NCBI RefSeq assembly: GCF_020297485.1
Contig: NZ_JAIWZC010000001.1
Location: 3,100,001 to 3,164,000, forward strand
Origin: Enterocloster clostridioformis
GTDB taxonomy: Bacteria; Bacillota; Clostridia; Lachnospirales; Lachnospiraceae
Reading direction: 5' to 3'
DNA: 64,000 nucleotides
In this document: positions 62,457 to 64,000 of the stretch, piece after piece
Layout: every line of letters starts with the position of its first letter
How positions within the stretch are numbered: the first letter of the stretch is position 1
The notes under the pieces: model-generated
Told to the model about the DNA's origin: nothing
The model's input: only the letters and a program-made list of their open reading frames with translations
The model's database searches: none
Position numbers and translations under genes: made by a program

Positions 62457-62490
62457 GCAGTCTTCTCTTTCCGTATTAACTATCGCTGTG

Positions 62491-63285
62491 TTATATTATG
62501 CCCAGTTCCTTCATGGCATACGCGATTCCGTCCTCCTCCACATCCTTTGTCTCGAACGTCGCGTAGGGCTCCAGCACCTCGTCATGCTTTCCCATCAGGA
62601 TACAGTTGCTTGCGTAGCGGAACATGGCAAGATCATTGCCGCTGTCACCGAACACATAGGCGTCGTCCAGAGAGATTCCATAATGCTTCAGCACCAAATC
62701 AATGGCAGTTGCCTTGGAATGTCCTCTGGGCACGCATTCATATTCCCCGTTTCCCCGGTCTATGATTTCCATGTCCCTGAGCCGTCCAAAAAGCTCCTTG
62801 GGCCTGCTGTTTTCATCCGAGATAAGATAAAACTTATCATAGTCATAGCAGTCGTCTTCCCAGTCATATTCAGACAGGCAGCCTGAACGCCTGAGCGACG
62901 CCTTCAGCTGCTCCACCCTTGGAATAGGTGACTGTGACCTGTGAATGTGGATTCCGTCCGACGCTTCAAGGGCTCCGTCCAGTCCGCACGCATCAATATG
63001 GCTCTTGATATCCAGCCCTCTCTCATGAGGAATGTGGTAGCTGTACATTACCCTGCCCTCCGCAAGGATATATGTCCCGCAGCCGCACAGATATCCGTCT
63101 GCTTCCACCAGCTTCTTAATTTCACCCAGATGGGCATATACACGGCCTGTATTGATGAACACCAGATGTCCCTTTGCCCGCGCCTCCTTCAGCGCCTGTA
63201 CCGCACTTTCGGGAACCCGGCCTGTTTTCTCAGACAGGAGGGTTCCGTCAATATCATAAAATAAAGCTTTCGTTTTCTTATTCAT
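62491..63285 (-). CDS. HAD-superfamily (Cof-type) phosphatase
   Basis: The 264-residue protein has the HAD motifs: LFYDIDGTLLSEKTG (nucleophile Asp), VFINTGR (motif II) and VFGDSGNDLAMFRYA (motif IV). A C2 cap lies in the middle. It dephosphorylates a sugar phosphate, flavin mononucleotide or similar; substrate is not predictable. The start overlaps the end of xpt, with the first ATGs at 63288 and 63285, so the pair is probably co-transcribed. Confidence 0.9.
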   Translation of the reverse strand: MNKKTKALFYDIDGTLLSEKTGRVPESAVQALKEARAKGHLVFINTGRVYAHLGEIKKLVEADGYLCGCGTYILAEGRVMYSYHIPHERGLDIKSHIDACGLDGALEASDGIHIHRSQSPIPRVEQLKASLRRSGCLSEYDWEDDCYDYDKFYLISDENSRPKELFGRLRDMEIIDRGNGEYECVPRGHSKATAIDLVLKHYGISLDDAYVFGDSGNDLAMFRYASNCILMGKHDEVLEPYATFETKDVEEDGIAYAMKELGII

Positions 63286-63862
63286 CATCTCTGAACACAA
63301 TGGTCTGTGCTTCCTCGTCCATGCTCTCCACGATTGCCAGTGACTCCAGCCGGATTCCCTCTGAACGCAGCAGGTCTCCGCCTACCTGGAATCCCTTCTC
63401 GATGACAATGCCCGCGCCTACCAGCTCAGCGCCGGAATCCCGTACAAGGGCAGCCAGGCCCTCCAGAGCCTTTCCATTGGCAAGGAAGTCATCAATGAGC
63501 AGCACCTTATCACCGGCTCCCAGAAACTCTTTTGACACAATGATATCATAAACCCTGCCATGGGTGTAGGACTCCACCTTGGTGGTATAAACCTCGCCTG
63601 CAATATTTTTGGTCTGCGTCTTCTTGGCAAATACAACCGGCACATCAAAATACTGGGCCACAATACATGCAATCCCGATTCCGGAGGCCTCAATGGTAAG
63701 AATCTTGGTGACCTCCACATCGGCGAACCTGCGCTTGAATTCTTTCCCAATCTCTCCAAAAAGCTTGATGTCCATCTGATGGTTTAAGAAGCTGTCCACC
63801 TTCAGAACGTTTCCGGCTTTTATCTTGCCGTCCTTGCGTATCCTGTCCTTTAAAATCTGCAT
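63278..63862 (-). CDS. xpt: Xanthine phosphoribosyltransferase
   Basis: The 194-residue type I PRTase has the PRPP-binding motif VLLIDDFLANGKALEGL, the hood region VESYTHGRVYDIIVSKEF and LTIEASGIGIACIVAQYFDV. It makes XMP from xanthine and PRPP in purine salvage. AAGGAGGACTCGTAC precedes the ATG. Only 35 bases separate it from the upstream gene, so no purine riboswitch fits between them. It probably belongs to the same operon as the truncated gene at the window end. Confidence 0.95.
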   Translation of the reverse strand: MQILKDRIRKDGKIKAGNVLKVDSFLNHQMDIKLFGEIGKEFKRRFADVEVTKILTIEASGIGIACIVAQYFDVPVVFAKKTQTKNIAGEVYTTKVESYTHGRVYDIIVSKEFLGAGDKVLLIDDFLANGKALEGLAALVRDSGAELVGAGIVIEKGFQVGGDLLRSEGIRLESLAIVESMDEEAQTIVFRDDE

Positions 63863-63897
63863 GTACGAGTCCTCCTTTTTCTTTTGGCAATCCTTCT

Positions 63898-64000
63898 TTA
63901 CTGTGCGGCAGTTGTCTCTGCAGCTGTGGTTTCTGCCGGAGCTGTGGTTTCCTCTGCGGCAGCAGTCTCTTCCGCTGCCGTTGTTTCCTCTGCGGCGGCA
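63898..64000 (-). CDS. C-terminal Ala/Glu/Thr-repeat tail of a truncated gene
   Basis: The frame is open from the window edge to a TAA at 63898 and encodes only AAEETTAAEETAAAEETT-like repeats ending in TTAAQ. Tandem tails of this kind occur on surface lipoproteins. One plausible owner beside xpt is a BMP-family purine-nucleoside binding lipoprotein, but nothing diagnostic is in the window. Confidence 0.6.
   Translation of the reverse strand, partial: AAAEETTAAEETAAAEETTAPAETTAAETTAAQ

Noticed and set aside
63863..63897. Purine riboswitch before xpt
   Set aside because: Only 35 bases separate xpt from the upstream gene; there is no room for an aptamer.
1..64000. tRNA, rRNA, CRISPR or prophage genes
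   Set aside because: None recognised on reading; a covariance-model scan was not possible, so short RNAs could be missed.

Overview
The window comes from a Gram-positive anaerobe of the class Clostridia, most likely a gut Lachnospiraceae of the Enterocloster/[Clostridium] clostridioforme type. This is inferred from gene content: a type III glutamine synthetase, a cobalamin-type radical SAM protein with DUF4080, VanW, Rho with a long polar insert, a T-box leader, clostridial Shine-Dalgarno sites and intermediate GC. No marker gene or database search backs the species level. Most genes lie on the minus strand. I saw no rRNA, tRNA or CRISPR array.

Layout: 1-1735 holds the end of a GH3 beta-glycosidase and a GPH sugar symporter. 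1839-7159 holds trmL, an aminotransferase with its Lrp regulator, a half-length AIR-synthase-like protein coupled to a VanW wall protein, a 36-residue membrane peptide and a DnaQ-type exonuclease. 7253-11676 is a decaying RbsABC-type sugar transport locus: two intact permeases, an ATPase without its N-terminus joined to the tail of an AraC regulator, and a broken LarA-like gene. 11714-16205 carries nth, a B12 radical SAM protein, dCMP deaminase and an Rpn-like nuclease, followed by a candidate type I toxin-antitoxin locus. 16785-24216 carries a glpAB-like operon with DUF1667, a FadR-type regulator, a Sua5 protein, mscL and rho. 24553-25519 is a low-content scar with an AgrC-like remnant.

25650-32932 holds rarA, a polysaccharide deacetylase, and a cluster of a GH25 lysozyme and a second protein with choline-binding-type repeats beside a regulator-LicC-LicA fusion. 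This looks like one unit that makes phosphocholine marks and proteins that bind them. 33054-39752 is metabolic (glnN, fba, thrC, sfsA), followed by an Asn/Cys-rich small protein and a lone FeoA. 39793-43999 is a T-box-controlled iorA-iorB-paaK operon. Its control logic suggests aryl-acetate is used to make an aromatic amino acid. 44033-52153 has uraA, a Suv3-type helicase, a FeoB-like protein with a degenerate G domain, a YtvI-type permease and a HELSH membrane peptidase.

52271-53724 is a PrfH/RtcB2 RNA-repair operon whose RtcB has lost its central portion. An IS200/IS605 element follows. 54532-60792 holds M13 and M3 lipoprotein peptidases. Between them is an IS256-family element (56684-58723) with an exact 8-bp target duplication and two passenger genes plus a 16-bp palindrome; this is the best candidate for something undescribed. 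The window ends with a metallophosphoesterase, a HAD phosphatase, xpt and the Ala/Glu/Thr tail of a cut-off gene.
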